DNA from: Deltaproteobacteria bacterium
Lineage (GTDB): Bacteria > Desulfobacterota > Desulfuromonadia > Geobacterales > Pseudopelobacteraceae
DNA length: 64,000 nt
Reading direction: 5' to 3'
Assembly (NCBI GenBank): GCA_021780495.1
Contig: JAJXYO010000016.1
Location: forward strand, 55,987-119,986
The notes below the pieces were generated by a model, which was given only the letters and a program-made list of their open reading frames with translations, was not told where the DNA came from and did not search any database. The position numbers were made by a program, and so were the translations under genes. Of this stretch, positions 20,211 through 28,698 are shown in pieces (the stretch's first letter is position 1; each line of letters begins with the position of its first letter).

Positions 20211-20783
20211 ATGAATATCAACTATAAACAAAATGGATTTACGTTGATTGAACTTTTGATCGTAGTCGCGATCATTGGCATTCTTGCGGCCATTGCTATT
20301 CCCCAATTTAGTCAATATCGTATCAATGTATTCAATTCAAGCGCAATTTCTGATTTGCGTAATTTGAGGACTGTGCAGGAAAGCCTCTTTACAGAGTACC
20401 GTCGCTACGGAGCGACTGCTGTAGGAAATCTTCCTGGCCCAGGTTTAGATGTAGGTGCCACCATTATTGGCCCCGGGTCTGCTGTTATTTCAACTACAGA
20501 TATATTGGGTGTTCCGGGTGGATTGGTATTTCAAGTTGGAAGTAATGTCACTATTTGCGCAACTACGGTGCCACTTACCTTTACAGCTTATAATGCCGTT
20601 GCCAAACATCAGCGGAGTGATTCCGCTTTTGGTATTGACACCGACTCGACTTTATTATTCAAACACAGCAATTTCCCCGCAGCAGCCACAGCTTTGGGTT
20701 ACAGTATTCAGCCAACCGATGTCCCTTCTCCAGTAATCGGTGCCATTGAATTCACTCCCGCTCTTGGTTGGTATCCTTTGTGA
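20211..20783 (+). CDS. pilA: type IV major-pilin-like protein (first copy)
   Basis: The 190-residue prepilin has a short leader ending GFTLIELLIVV: cleavage before Phe, and Glu5 of the mature protein present. The long hydrophobic N-terminal helix IIGILAAIAIPQF follows. The globular C-terminal part is rich in Gly, Ala, Thr and Pro and has only one Cys, so there is no disulfide D-region. It is a full-length pilin, unlike the 60-90 residue split PilA of Geobacter sulfurreducens. It has its own sigma-54-like promoter and lies 190 nt before a second pilin with the same N-terminus but a different C-terminal part. Confidence 0.9.
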   Translation: MNINYKQNGFTLIELLIVVAIIGILAAIAIPQFSQYRINVFNSSAISDLRNLRTVQESLFTEYRRYGATAVGNLPGPGLDVGATIIGPGSAVISTTDILGVPGGLVFQVGSNVTICATTVPLTFTAYNAVAKHQRSDSAFGIDTDSTLLFKHSNFPAAATALGYSIQPTDVPSPVIGAIEFTPALGWYPL

Positions 20784-20891
20784 CATTAATTGTCAGCTTG
20801 GTTGACGTTTTTTTGCCTGTTGTGGAGCCAGATAGAATAGTGGAACGTTTGTATTAGTAATAATATCATGTTGTTAAAGAGTATTTTGATT

Positions 20892-20908
20892 TTGGTCTTG
20901 ATATTGCT
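20892..20908 (+). promoter_or_regulatory. sigma-54 -24/-12 promoter of the second pilin
   Basis: TTGGTCTTGATATTGCT has GG (20894-20895), ten bases, then GC (20906-20907) within TTGCT. The predicted start is near 20919, giving a leader of about 55 nt with AAAGGAG before the ATG. Confidence 0.68.
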
Positions 20909-20973
20909 AAATACTTGGTAACCTCACAACCAAGCTCTGATTTCAGAGCACAAACCACGAAAGGAGAAACATC

Positions 20974-21567
20974 ATGTTAAACAGGTTCAGAAGTAACGAA
21001 GGTTTCACCCTGATCGAGCTTTTGATCGTCGTCGCGATCATTGGCATCCTGGCGGCTATCGCTATCCCGCAGTTTTCCGCATACCGAGTAAAAGGTTACA
21101 ACAGTGCTGCAGTCTCAGACCTTAAAAACATTGCCACTGCTGAGGTGTCATTCGGTGAAGTAGCAAATGGTTGCTTTGTATCGACTGCCGCTGGTGGTGT
21201 ACCAGGAGCTGGTGCTATTTTAACTGGACCAACTTCTACTCCAATCGCTGTTGCAATCGGGGCATTGAACACTATAGACCCGGTCACAGCACAAAGCTTT
21301 CCGATGCAGCTTTCGGCTGGTGTAGGTCTTGGGATCAATACTTCAGCCGCATCTTCCGACTATACCATGGTGACTAAGGCGACGGGTGGTGACAAATGGT
21401 ACGGGATGGACTCCACTCCGAATGCACAGATGGGATCACAAGGAACAACAGCGTCACGTGGCGTTGCATTGGTAGCTGGCGATATTCCGGCCGCTACTGC
21501 TGCTGCTAATGACTTTACTGGCGTAACTCCTGCGGGTGCAGGTGCTGTTGCTTGGATCGCAATGTAG
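20974..21567 (+). CDS. pilA: type IV major-pilin-like protein (second copy)
   Basis: The 197-residue prepilin has a leader of about ten residues ending GFTLIELLIVV, then the hydrophobic assembly helix and SAYRVKGYNSAAVSDLKNI, typical of deltaproteobacterial pilins. The C-terminal domain is Ala/Gly/Thr-rich with one Cys. A strong terminator follows and a strong ribosome-binding site (AAAGGAG) precedes it, so this is the likelier abundant pilin of the pair. Electrical conductivity cannot be judged from sequence; aromatic residues are few. Confidence 0.92.
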   Translation: MLNRFRSNEGFTLIELLIVVAIIGILAAIAIPQFSAYRVKGYNSAAVSDLKNIATAEVSFGEVANGCFVSTAAGGVPGAGAILTGPTSTPIAVAIGALNTIDPVTAQSFPMQLSAGVGLGINTSAASSDYTMVTKATGGDKWYGMDSTPNAQMGSQGTTASRGVALVAGDIPAATAAANDFTGVTPAGAGAVAWIAM

Positions 21568-21594
21568 GAATTATGTTATTCAGTTAGTTATGAT

Positions 21595-21629
21595 AAAAAT
21601 GCCGGGGTACACTACCCCGGCATTTTTAT
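21595..21629 (+). terminator. terminator after the second pilin
   Basis: AAAAATGCCGGGGTA (21595-21609), loop CAC, then TACCCCGGCATTTTT. A perfect 15-bp stem ending in five T; an A run on the other side would allow bidirectional use. Confidence 0.92.
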
Positions 21630-21736
21630 GTGGTATGGATGTGCCGGTACTCCACAAATGGAGCGCTTCCACCTCAACATTGTGGCCGGAACAAATGTCC
21701 CATGCAACCATATCAATCCCTCAATATGGAGATGTC

Positions 21737-22468
21737 ATGATCCATTTTAATGAAATTTGCAAGACCTACCATAGCGAGCGACGCCGCACGGTGTTGGCGG
21801 TGCGGGGACTGAGCCTTCAAGTGATGCGGGGTGAAATCTATGGCTGTATTGGCCCCAACGGGGCCGGGAAATCTACCAGCATCAAGCTGTTGTTGGATCT
21901 GATCCGCCCCGACAGTGGCAGCATTACCATTAACGGACTCCCCGTGTCGAACGAGGCTTCCCGGGCCAGTGTGGGCTATCTGCCGGAAAACCCCTATCTC
22001 TATGATTTTCTGACGGCCCGTGAGTATTTGGCCTATGTCGGCAGGTTATCCGCCATGTCACCCGCTTCTATCCGCTCTCGTAGTGATGAACTGCTGGCCA
22101 AGCTGAAACTGGACCAGGCCACAGGCCGCAGGATCAGCGGCTACTCCAAGGGAATGCAACAACGCACAGCCATCGCTGCATCCCTAATCCACGACCCTGA
22201 TCTGGTGGTGCTTGACGAACCGATGAGCGGACTGGATCCACTAGGCCGCAATCTGATATTCAACCTTATTGCCGAGCTGAAACAGCAGGGGAAGACAGTC
22301 TTTATCTCCTCCCATGTACTGACTGATATCGAGCGGCTCTGCGACCGAGTGGGGATCATTGTTCAGGGGCGGCTTTGCCATGAAGGGAATGTGCCTGAGC
22401 TGGGGATGCCTCTTGATGAGCTGTTTTTACAGGTGGTCAACAACATTGGTGTGGATGAGGTGAAATGA
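21737..22468 (+). CDS. ABC transporter ATP-binding protein (PilH-like)
   Basis: The 244-residue ATPase has Walker A GPNGAGKS, Q-loop region, signature SGYSKGMQQR (a variant of LSGGQ, common in ABC-2 type exporters), Walker B LVVLDEPMSGLD, and the H-loop SSHVL. I chose ATG 21737 because GGAG lies five bases upstream; a longer reading adds 67 non-homologous residues. One base separates it from the permease gene. In Myxococcus xanthus and Geobacter an ABC system of this type (PilG/H/I) lies next to pilA and is needed for pilus formation; the same role is inferred here. Confidence 0.9.
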   Translation: MIHFNEICKTYHSERRRTVLAVRGLSLQVMRGEIYGCIGPNGAGKSTSIKLLLDLIRPDSGSITINGLPVSNEASRASVGYLPENPYLYDFLTAREYLAYVGRLSAMSPASIRSRSDELLAKLKLDQATGRRISGYSKGMQQRTAIAASLIHDPDLVVLDEPMSGLDPLGRNLIFNLIAELKQQGKTVFISSHVLTDIERLCDRVGIIVQGRLCHEGNVPELGMPLDELFLQVVNNIGVDEVK

Positions 22469-22469
22469 T

Positions 22470-23270
22470 ATGCTGCGAGCTGTAATATGGGTGACATTTC
22501 TGGAAGGTATCCGCAGTCGGGCGGTCTATGGCATAACCTTGCTGGCAGGTTTGATGATGGCTTTTACCGTAATATTATGCAGTATGATCATGCGGGACGT
22601 GGGAAAAGTTGCCACAGATTTTACCCTGACTACTGCCACTTTCGCTACACTCTTGGTGGTACTATTTGTAGGTATAACAATACTTGCCCGGGATCTAGAG
22701 CGTAAAACGGTCTATGTTGCTTTATCCAGGGGCGTGCGTCGTTCCAACTATATTGTGGGCCGTTTTCTTGGATTGGCGCTGCTTCTGGCACTGATCGTAG
22801 CTATGCTGCTTTTTGCCTCGTTGGTAACATTGCTGCTAGTCAAACAGATGTATAGTACTTTTTTTGGTACGGTGTCCCTAGGGTTGGTGGCGGTGGCTCA
22901 CCTGTTCGTCTTCGTCCAGATGGTGCTTATAACCGCTCTGAGTATTCTGTATTCATTGGTTACCAGCAGTTCCTTTATCACCTTCATGTTGACCGCCATT
23001 ACCTGGCTGATCGGCTCCAGTACTCAAGAGGTGAAACGTTTGGTCGAATCCACCGATCCATCCCAAATTGCACCGATTACCAAGTGGTTGGTAACAATAG
23101 CATATTATCTATTCCCTAATCTTGCTCTGTTCGACTTGAAGTCTGCAGCTGCCCATGGACTGACCGTCTCTTTTCCTCACCTCGGTTTCGCGCTACTCTA
23201 TGGGCTGGGGTACGCCGTGGCTGTATTGTCACTGGCGGTGATACTGTTCAAACGCAAGGAGCTGACCTGA
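22470..23270 (+). CDS. ABC-2 type permease (PilI-like)
   Basis: The 266-residue protein has about six hydrophobic segments and the arrangement of ABC-2 permeases. It contains ILARDLERKTVYVALSRGV, the cytoplasmic coupling-type motif of this class, near residue 75. It is flanked by its ATPase and a TPR-like partner with one-base gaps, so the three are made together. Substrate unknown. Confidence 0.86.
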   Translation: MLRAVIWVTFLEGIRSRAVYGITLLAGLMMAFTVILCSMIMRDVGKVATDFTLTTATFATLLVVLFVGITILARDLERKTVYVALSRGVRRSNYIVGRFLGLALLLALIVAMLLFASLVTLLLVKQMYSTFFGTVSLGLVAVAHLFVFVQMVLITALSILYSLVTSSSFITFMLTAITWLIGSSTQEVKRLVESTDPSQIAPITKWLVTIAYYLFPNLALFDLKSAAAHGLTVSFPHLGFALLYGLGYAVAVLSLAVILFKRKELT

Positions 23271-23271
23271 T

Positions 23272-24120
23272 ATGCGGCGGGCAAGCGGCTTCATACCCCT
23301 GATTACCTGTTTTTGTGCCGTGGTCCTCTATCTTAACATGCTCCCAATTGCAATGGTAGAGCGCCCCCGTTATGAACAACTATTTACTCTCCCTACAAAT
23401 GTCCTTAAGATCGTCAGCCCCCAGTTTAAAGAGGTGGCGGCCGATTTCGCTTTTTTGAATGCACTTACCTATCTGGGGGAGGCCCGACCCCAGTCTGATA
23501 CCCATCGATATCTCCCTCAGCAGTACGATTGGGTCCTTAGCACCTTGAAAAACGCGGTGGCCCTTGATCCCTATTTTATTGATCCTTACAATCTGATGAA
23601 CTCTGCCCTGATCTGGGACCGTTACAAGCTGGTTGAAGTGAACGACCTTATTGCCAAGGGAGCCGACATTCGCACTTGGGATTCTTTTCTGCCGTTTTTT
23701 GCCGGTTTCAATTACTATTACTTCTTGGACAACAGTGACAAGAGTTTTTTCTATCTTAAAGAGGCTTCAAAACGGCAAGGCGGCAATACATTTTATGATT
23801 ATTTAGCGTCGCGGGTGGCCTTTAAAGCGAATAAAACTGAGGTGGCAATATCATATCTGGAAGATCAGATTTCCCAGGCAAAGATGATTGGGAGAGAGAA
23901 CACCGTGGAACCCCTGAAAAAGCGCCTGGAAGTGTTGAAAGGCATTCGGCAGATTGAGGTGGCGCTTGAGTCGTACCGCAAACTCTTTGGTAAGTTGCCG
24001 GCGTCTGTAGCGGAACTAAAAACAATGGGCCTGTTACCAACGATCCCTCATGAGCCAAGCGGCGGAAAATATTACATAGATTCCGAAGGGCGAGTGCGGT
24101 CTGATAAGGATCTGAAATAA
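23272..24120 (+). CDS. membrane-anchored TPR-like protein, ABC/pilus accessory (PilG-like)
   Basis: The 282-residue product has an N-terminal hydrophobic segment (about 7-27) and then a mainly helical, tetratricopeptide-like region (for example TLKNAVALDPYFIDPYNLM near residue 97). The C-terminal part near residue 230 (YRKLFGKLPASVAEL) resembles the short tail seen in pseudopilin-like and pilus accessory proteins. It is the third gene of the ABC operon and occupies the place of PilG in Myxococcus. Homology to PilG is inferred from position and topology. Confidence 0.7.
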   Translation: MRRASGFIPLITCFCAVVLYLNMLPIAMVERPRYEQLFTLPTNVLKIVSPQFKEVAADFAFLNALTYLGEARPQSDTHRYLPQQYDWVLSTLKNAVALDPYFIDPYNLMNSALIWDRYKLVEVNDLIAKGADIRTWDSFLPFFAGFNYYYFLDNSDKSFFYLKEASKRQGGNTFYDYLASRVAFKANKTEVAISYLEDQISQAKMIGRENTVEPLKKRLEVLKGIRQIEVALESYRKLFGKLPASVAELKTMGLLPTIPHEPSGGKYYIDSEGRVRSDKDLK

Positions 24121-24162
24121 ATCGTCTCGTACCAAATTGAATGAAACATGCTTTTAACCGCG

Positions 24163-24210
24163 GGTAATAAAATGGGGCATTTTCACTAGAAAATGCCCCA
24201 TTTTATTACC
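24163..24210. terminator. 22-bp perfect inverted repeat, bidirectional terminator
   Basis: The arm 24163-24184 (core AATAAAATGGGGCATTTTC) is perfectly complementary to 24189-24210 with a four-base loop. The A/T-rich flanks give U tracts in both directions. It ends the ABC operon (plus) and metG (minus), and includes the metG stop codon within its stem. Confidence 0.9.
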
Positions 24211-25726
24211 CCTCAATCCTCGGAAACAAAGCTTCCGCCTTGGTAATCATGGTCCCCGCCGTGAGACCACCCCATTGCAGACCTTCCTTGGTAATCTCTT
24301 CCTTCCATCCCAGTGAGCAGAGCGCCTTTTCAGCCGTTGCCGGCAGAAACGCCGACAAGATGCAGTGCGTTATGCGCTGTGATTCCAGCAGGCAGTACAT
24401 GACCGTTGCCAGTCGCTCCCGGTTGGCCGGGTCCTTGGCCAGGGTCCAGGGAGCCGAGTCGTCGATGTATTTGTTGCCGGCCGAGATGACCTCCCAGATG
24501 GCCTGCAAGGCCTTGCTGAAGGCCAGCTCATCCATCAGCCGGTCTAGCGTTGTTACCATTTCGGTTGTCTTGTTCATCAGGGCCGAGTCTGTTTCGGTCA
24601 GCATAGCCGGTGCCGGCAGTACGCCGTCGAAATACTTGACGGCCATGGCGGTGGAGCGGCTGAGCAGGTTGCCGATGTCATTGGCCAGATCGGAGTTGAT
24701 GCGCTGCACCAGGGCGGTATGGGAGAAGTCGCCGTCCAGGCCGAAGGGAACCTCCCGCAGCAGGAAATACCTGACCGCGTCCGTGCCGTATTTGTCGATC
24801 AGCATGTTCGGTTCGACTACGTTCTGCAGGCTCTTGCTCATCTTCTGACCTTCCACGGTCCACCAGCCGTGGGCAAAGACCTTTTCCGGCAGCGGCAGTC
24901 CGGCCGCCATCAGGAAGGTTGGCCAATAGACGGCGTGGAAGCGCAGGATGTCCTTGCCGATCAGGTGCACATCGACCGGCCAGTAGCGCCCGTAGTTGCC
25001 GGTTTCGTCCGGATAACCGAGGGCGGTGATGTAGTTGGTCAGGGCATCGAACCAGACGTAGATGATGTGTTTCTCGTTGCCCGGCACCGGGATGCCCCAG
25101 GAAAAGGTGGTGCGTGATACGGACAAGTCGCGCAGGCCTTCCTTGACGAAGGAGATGATCTCGTTGCGCTTGCTCTTGGGCTGGATAAAATCCGGATGGG
25201 CGTCGATGTAGGCCAGCAACTGTTCCTGATACTTGCTCATCCGGAAGAAATAGGACTCTTCCTTGAGTTTTTCCACCGGCCGGTTGCAGTCCGGGCAGCG
25301 TCCTTCGATCAGCTGAGTCTCGGTCCAGAAGGTCTCGCAGGGGGTGCAGTACCAGTCCTCGTATTCACCCAGATAGATGTCGCCTTTATCGAGGATATCC
25401 TTGAAGATGTGAGCTACGCCTTTTTTGTGGCGCTCCTGGGTCGTGCGAATGAAGTCGTTATGGGAGATGCCCAGACGTTCCCACAGGGCCTGAAAGCGCT
25501 TGACCACCCGGTCTGCCAGCTCCAGCGGGGTTTCTCCGGCGGTGATGGCGGCCTTTTCCACCTTCTGGCCATGCTCATCGCTTCCGGTCAGAAAATAGAC
25601 ATCGTATCCCATCAGGCGCTTGTAGCGCGCCAGGACGTCGCCGGCAACCGTTGTGTAGGCGTGGCCGATGTGCGGCACATCGTTGACGTAGTAGATGGGT
25701 GTGGTAACGTAAAAGGTCGGTTTCAT
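24206..25726 (-). CDS. metG: methionyl-tRNA synthetase (short form)
   Basis: Class I synthetase charging tRNA-Met. The 506-residue product has HIGH-type PHIGHAYT near residue 18, a zinc-knuckle insert (CTPCETFW...RCPDCNRP near residue 127), KMSKS near residue 297, and the helical anticodon-binding domain. The EMAPII-like C-terminal tRNA-binding domain found in longer MetRS is absent, which is normal for this length class. The start overlaps the ricT stop by four bases (ATGA), so it is the last gene of tmk-holB-ricT-metG. Confidence 0.96.
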   Translation of the reverse strand: MKPTFYVTTPIYYVNDVPHIGHAYTTVAGDVLARYKRLMGYDVYFLTGSDEHGQKVEKAAITAGETPLELADRVVKRFQALWERLGISHNDFIRTTQERHKKGVAHIFKDILDKGDIYLGEYEDWYCTPCETFWTETQLIEGRCPDCNRPVEKLKEESYFFRMSKYQEQLLAYIDAHPDFIQPKSKRNEIISFVKEGLRDLSVSRTTFSWGIPVPGNEKHIIYVWFDALTNYITALGYPDETGNYGRYWPVDVHLIGKDILRFHAVYWPTFLMAAGLPLPEKVFAHGWWTVEGQKMSKSLQNVVEPNMLIDKYGTDAVRYFLLREVPFGLDGDFSHTALVQRINSDLANDIGNLLSRSTAMAVKYFDGVLPAPAMLTETDSALMNKTTEMVTTLDRLMDELAFSKALQAIWEVISAGNKYIDDSAPWTLAKDPANRERLATVMYCLLESQRITHCILSAFLPATAEKALCSLGWKEEITKEGLQWGGLTAGTMITKAEALFPRIEG

Positions 25727-26835
25727 GGCTCACTCCTTTTGGGATCACTGTCGGGCTTGCCCGCTGGCGGAGTTCCGCCTTCTCCGGGTTTGCGGTGGCC
25801 GTGCCTGCGATTGCGACTGCGCTTCTTGGCCGGCCGAGGCTGGCCGCCGTCCGCTTGCGGCTTCTGCTCCTTGGAGGGGGCTGCGACCGGAGCTGGGGCT
25901 GCGGTCGCAGGTTCGGTTTTCTTTTCTGCGGCACGTTGGGCAGCGTTTGACGGCCGCGGCTGGCGTGGTGGTCGCTCACGCTGTTCCTGGCGTCCGCCCA
26001 CCTGTTTTTGTGCCGCCGCTGCGGCAGTCTCTTCGGCAGAGGCTTCTCCCAGGACTTCATCGCGTTTTACCACCAGGAGCTTGCCGTCATCCAGCCTGAG
26101 GGTGATCGTTCCGGTCAGGATATTCAGTTTGTCGATGACGCCGTTGGTTGATGCGGTACGAACGCGCTTGCCGCACTTGGGAAAGGTTTTGCGCAGACTG
26201 CAGTAGGTCTCATACTCATAGTCGAGACAACACAGCAGGCGTCCGCATTGCCCGGATATTTTGTTAGGATTGAGGGCCAGATTCTGCTCTTTGGCCATTT
26301 TGACCGATACCGGTTGAAAATCCCGCAGCCAGGAGCAACAGCACAGCTCACGGCCGCAGATGCCGATACCACCAACCAGTTTTGATTCATCGCGCACCCC
26401 GATCTGACGCATTTCGATACGGGTATGAAAGGTGTGAGCCAGGTCCTTGACCAGGTCGCGGAAGTCAACCCGTCCGTCGGCGGTGAAGAAGAAAACCGCC
26501 TTGCTGCCATCGAACAGGTACTCTACCTTGACCAGTTTCATCTGCATGTTGCGCTCGACAATGCGGCGCAGGCAGAAATCATACGCTTCCCGTTCTTTTT
26601 GTGTATTGCGCTCGACGGTTGCCAAATCCTCGAACGTGGCTTTTCGTGTGATGGTGACAAGTTTTTCGGCAGAATCTACCGCTTTGTCAACCGGTTCGCG
26701 CATGACTTCAGCGATGCTGAGTCCGCGCTCGGTTTCCACAACCACACGGTCACCAACGGCAATTTCGATATCTCCGGCATTAAAATCATACAGCTTGCTG
26801 GCTGCTGAAAACTGAATGGATATTATACGTGGCAC
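25723..26835 (-). CDS. ricT: PSP1-domain protein, RicT/YaaT-like
   Basis: RicT (YaaT) is a component of the Fe-S-binding RicAFT complex that affects RNase Y in Bacillus; in other bacteria the role is less clear. The first 270 residues contain the PSP1 domain with a conserved cysteine-rich part: GICGRELCCCSW (about 165) and GQCGRLLCCLDYEYETY (about 203). These are the Fe-S ligand candidates. The last 100 residues are a low-complexity tail rich in Lys, Arg, Pro and Ala, longer than in most homologues. Found between holB and metG, as in Bacillus and Geobacter. Confidence 0.9.
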   Translation of the reverse strand: MPRIISIQFSAASKLYDFNAGDIEIAVGDRVVVETERGLSIAEVMREPVDKAVDSAEKLVTITRKATFEDLATVERNTQKEREAYDFCLRRIVERNMQMKLVKVEYLFDGSKAVFFFTADGRVDFRDLVKDLAHTFHTRIEMRQIGVRDESKLVGGIGICGRELCCCSWLRDFQPVSVKMAKEQNLALNPNKISGQCGRLLCCLDYEYETYCSLRKTFPKCGKRVRTASTNGVIDKLNILTGTITLRLDDGKLLVVKRDEVLGEASAEETAAAAAQKQVGGRQEQRERPPRQPRPSNAAQRAAEKKTEPATAAPAPVAAPSKEQKPQADGGQPRPAKKRSRNRRHGHRKPGEGGTPPAGKPDSDPKRSEP

Positions 26836-26874
26836 ACATTTCTCCTTCTTTAAAATACAAGCTATCCGGTTCTT

Positions 26875-27855
26875 TCAGGCAATAGCCTCGGCCAGCTTCA
26901 TAAACAGGCAATCCAGGGCCAGTTTGTTGTTGGCGTTACGCTGAACCGCCCTGCGTGTTTCCGTTATGTCGCCCAGTATCTGTAAGGCGCCTGCCAGCGT
27001 GCAGCGCGCGGCAAATGATTCCAGGGCCGGGCGGATGGTCGTGTTGACGATGTCTGAACAGCCGGCGTGCAGATAGACCGCGTCTCGGGCAAAAGAGAGC
27101 AGCTGGTCCAGGGATTCAAGGGCCTCGTCCCGATTGCCGGCCAGTTCCTCGGCGCTGTCAAAGATCGTTCTGATCCTTCCGATGTCCAGCGCGGACAGAT
27201 GTGTGACCAGTGCCTCCCGGCGAGCGGAAAGGGTGTCGTTGTCAAGCTCGCAGGCCCGATGCATGCTGCCTGCGGACAGGGGCGCCAGCAGACCGGCAGC
27301 ATCCGCTGTCATGCCGTTCTTTACCAGCAGCAGACGGATATTCTCCGGTGACAGCGGCGAGAAGCGGATCAGTTGGCAGCGGGAGCGGATGGTTGGCAGC
27401 AGCATATCCGCGTTCTCGGTCAGCAGGATGATGATGGCGTTGCCGGGCGGTTCTTCCAGCGTTTTGAGCAGAGAGTTGGCGGCGTTCACGCTCATACGCT
27501 CGGCCGGCTCCAGGATGCAGGCCTTGCGGGGCGCTTCATAGGGTCGCAAGGACAGTTCCCGCTGGATATCCCGGAGCTGATCTATGGAAATATCGCGCTT
27601 GTCCGGCAAGGGCTCGACAAAATGGATGTCGCCATGGTTGCCGCCGGTTATCTTGCGGCAGGAGGGGCAGACACCGCAGGCATCGTCATCGACAGCCCGG
27701 CAGAAGATGGCCTGGATGAGTGCCAGCGCTGTTTTTCTGCGGCCACAGCCGGGTATGCCCTCAAAGATGTATGAATGAGAAACCTTGCCGGAGCGCACCG
27801 AACGCCGGAAAACCTCCACGATGCGTTCATGGCCCGCGATATCAGCGAACGGCAC
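26875..27855 (-). CDS. holB: DNA polymerase III delta' subunit
   Basis: Delta' is a clamp-loader subunit of the AAA+ fold. The 326-residue product has the family start (FADIAGHERIVEVFRRSVR), a zinc-binding set of cysteines (Cys-x8-Cys-x2-Cys around residues 51-66), and SLLKTLEEPPGNAIIILLT near residue 130. Its P-loop GIPGCGRRKT departs from the normal GKT/S, consistent with delta' often not binding ATP. The start overlaps tmk by 14 nt. Confidence 0.92.
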   Translation of the reverse strand: MPFADIAGHERIVEVFRRSVRSGKVSHSYIFEGIPGCGRRKTALALIQAIFCRAVDDDACGVCPSCRKITGGNHGDIHFVEPLPDKRDISIDQLRDIQRELSLRPYEAPRKACILEPAERMSVNAANSLLKTLEEPPGNAIIILLTENADMLLPTIRSRCQLIRFSPLSPENIRLLLVKNGMTADAAGLLAPLSAGSMHRACELDNDTLSARREALVTHLSALDIGRIRTIFDSAEELAGNRDEALESLDQLLSFARDAVYLHAGCSDIVNTTIRPALESFAARCTLAGALQILGDITETRRAVQRNANNKLALDCLFMKLAEAIA

Positions 27856-28570
27856 GGGCAGTGTCCTTTTGTGTATCGGAAACGATTTCCGGGGTTTTTG
27901 CAGAAAACATGCCGGTCAGGCATGTGGCCTGTTTCAGGGTGAGGCGGTTCAGCACCTGTGTCGCGATCACTCCGGAAATCTCAGCGATCGTCCCGCCGGC
28001 GCTGACTGTCAGGAAACGATCCGGTTCAGCGGCGGCCAGTTGCAGGTAGCCGTCCCTGACCCGCTGGTGAAACGAAAGTTGCTCCAGTTCAAAGCGTTCT
28101 TCGCGCGGGCCGCTGGCTGCTTCGATGCGGCTCTTGGCCCGTGCCAGGCCCAGGGCGGCATCGCAGTCGATCAGAACGGTCAGGTCGGGCCGCAGCGATT
28201 GGCAGGCCAGGGTGTTGAGATCATCAATGGTAGTGCGCTCAATGCCGCGCCCGTTATGCTGATAGGCAATGGTGGCGTCGCTGAATCGGTCGCAGAGCAC
28301 TACGGCTCCGGATGCAAGGGCCGGCATAATTACTTCGGCGACATGCTGGGCACGGGCAGCCGCATACAGCAGCAATTCGGTCAGCGATTGCATGCCTTTG
28401 TTTTCGGCGTCCAGCAGGATCGAGCGGATTTTATCAGCGATCAGGCACCCGCCCGGTTCACGTGTCAGCATTACCCGATAACCGCTTTTCGTTAAACGGT
28501 CATACAGCTGTCTGATCTGGGTGGTCTTGCCGCACCCCTCGACACCCTCGAATGTGATGAAAAAACCCAT
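27842..28570 (-). CDS. tmk: thymidylate kinase
   Basis: Tmk phosphorylates dTMP to dTDP. The 242-residue product has the P-loop FEGVEGCGKTTQ, the TREPGG motif near residue 36, and DRFSDATIAYQ near residue 93 (DRY/F motif). The final 35 residues are an extra tail beyond the usual 205-215. It is the first gene of the minus-strand group with holB, ricT and metG and faces rnc across a 128-nt gap. Confidence 0.94.
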   Translation of the reverse strand: MGFFITFEGVEGCGKTTQIRQLYDRLTKSGYRVMLTREPGGCLIADKIRSILLDAENKGMQSLTELLLYAAARAQHVAEVIMPALASGAVVLCDRFSDATIAYQHNGRGIERTTIDDLNTLACQSLRPDLTVLIDCDAALGLARAKSRIEAASGPREERFELEQLSFHQRVRDGYLQLAAAEPDRFLTVSAGGTIAEISGVIATQVLNRLTLKQATCLTGMFSAKTPEIVSDTQKDTARAVR

Positions 28571-28661
28571 GCAGCGCGCCGCCCGTCACTGTGTTCAGAA
28601 ATGCTGAATTATAGGGGAGCATGTGCTATTTATCAACTGAATTCAGCATGATGACTTTCTA

Positions 28662-28691
28662 TTGCCAAATACGGCCCGACTGTCATATAGT
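28662..28691 (+). promoter_or_regulatory. sigma-70 promoter of rnc, probable leaderless start
   Basis: TTGCCA (28662-28667), 18-nt spacer, TATAGT (28686-28691). The rnc ATG is only eight bases past the -10 element, and no ribosome-binding site can be seen, so the transcript probably starts at or next to the start codon. Confidence 0.55.
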
Positions 28692-28698
28692 CTGAACC

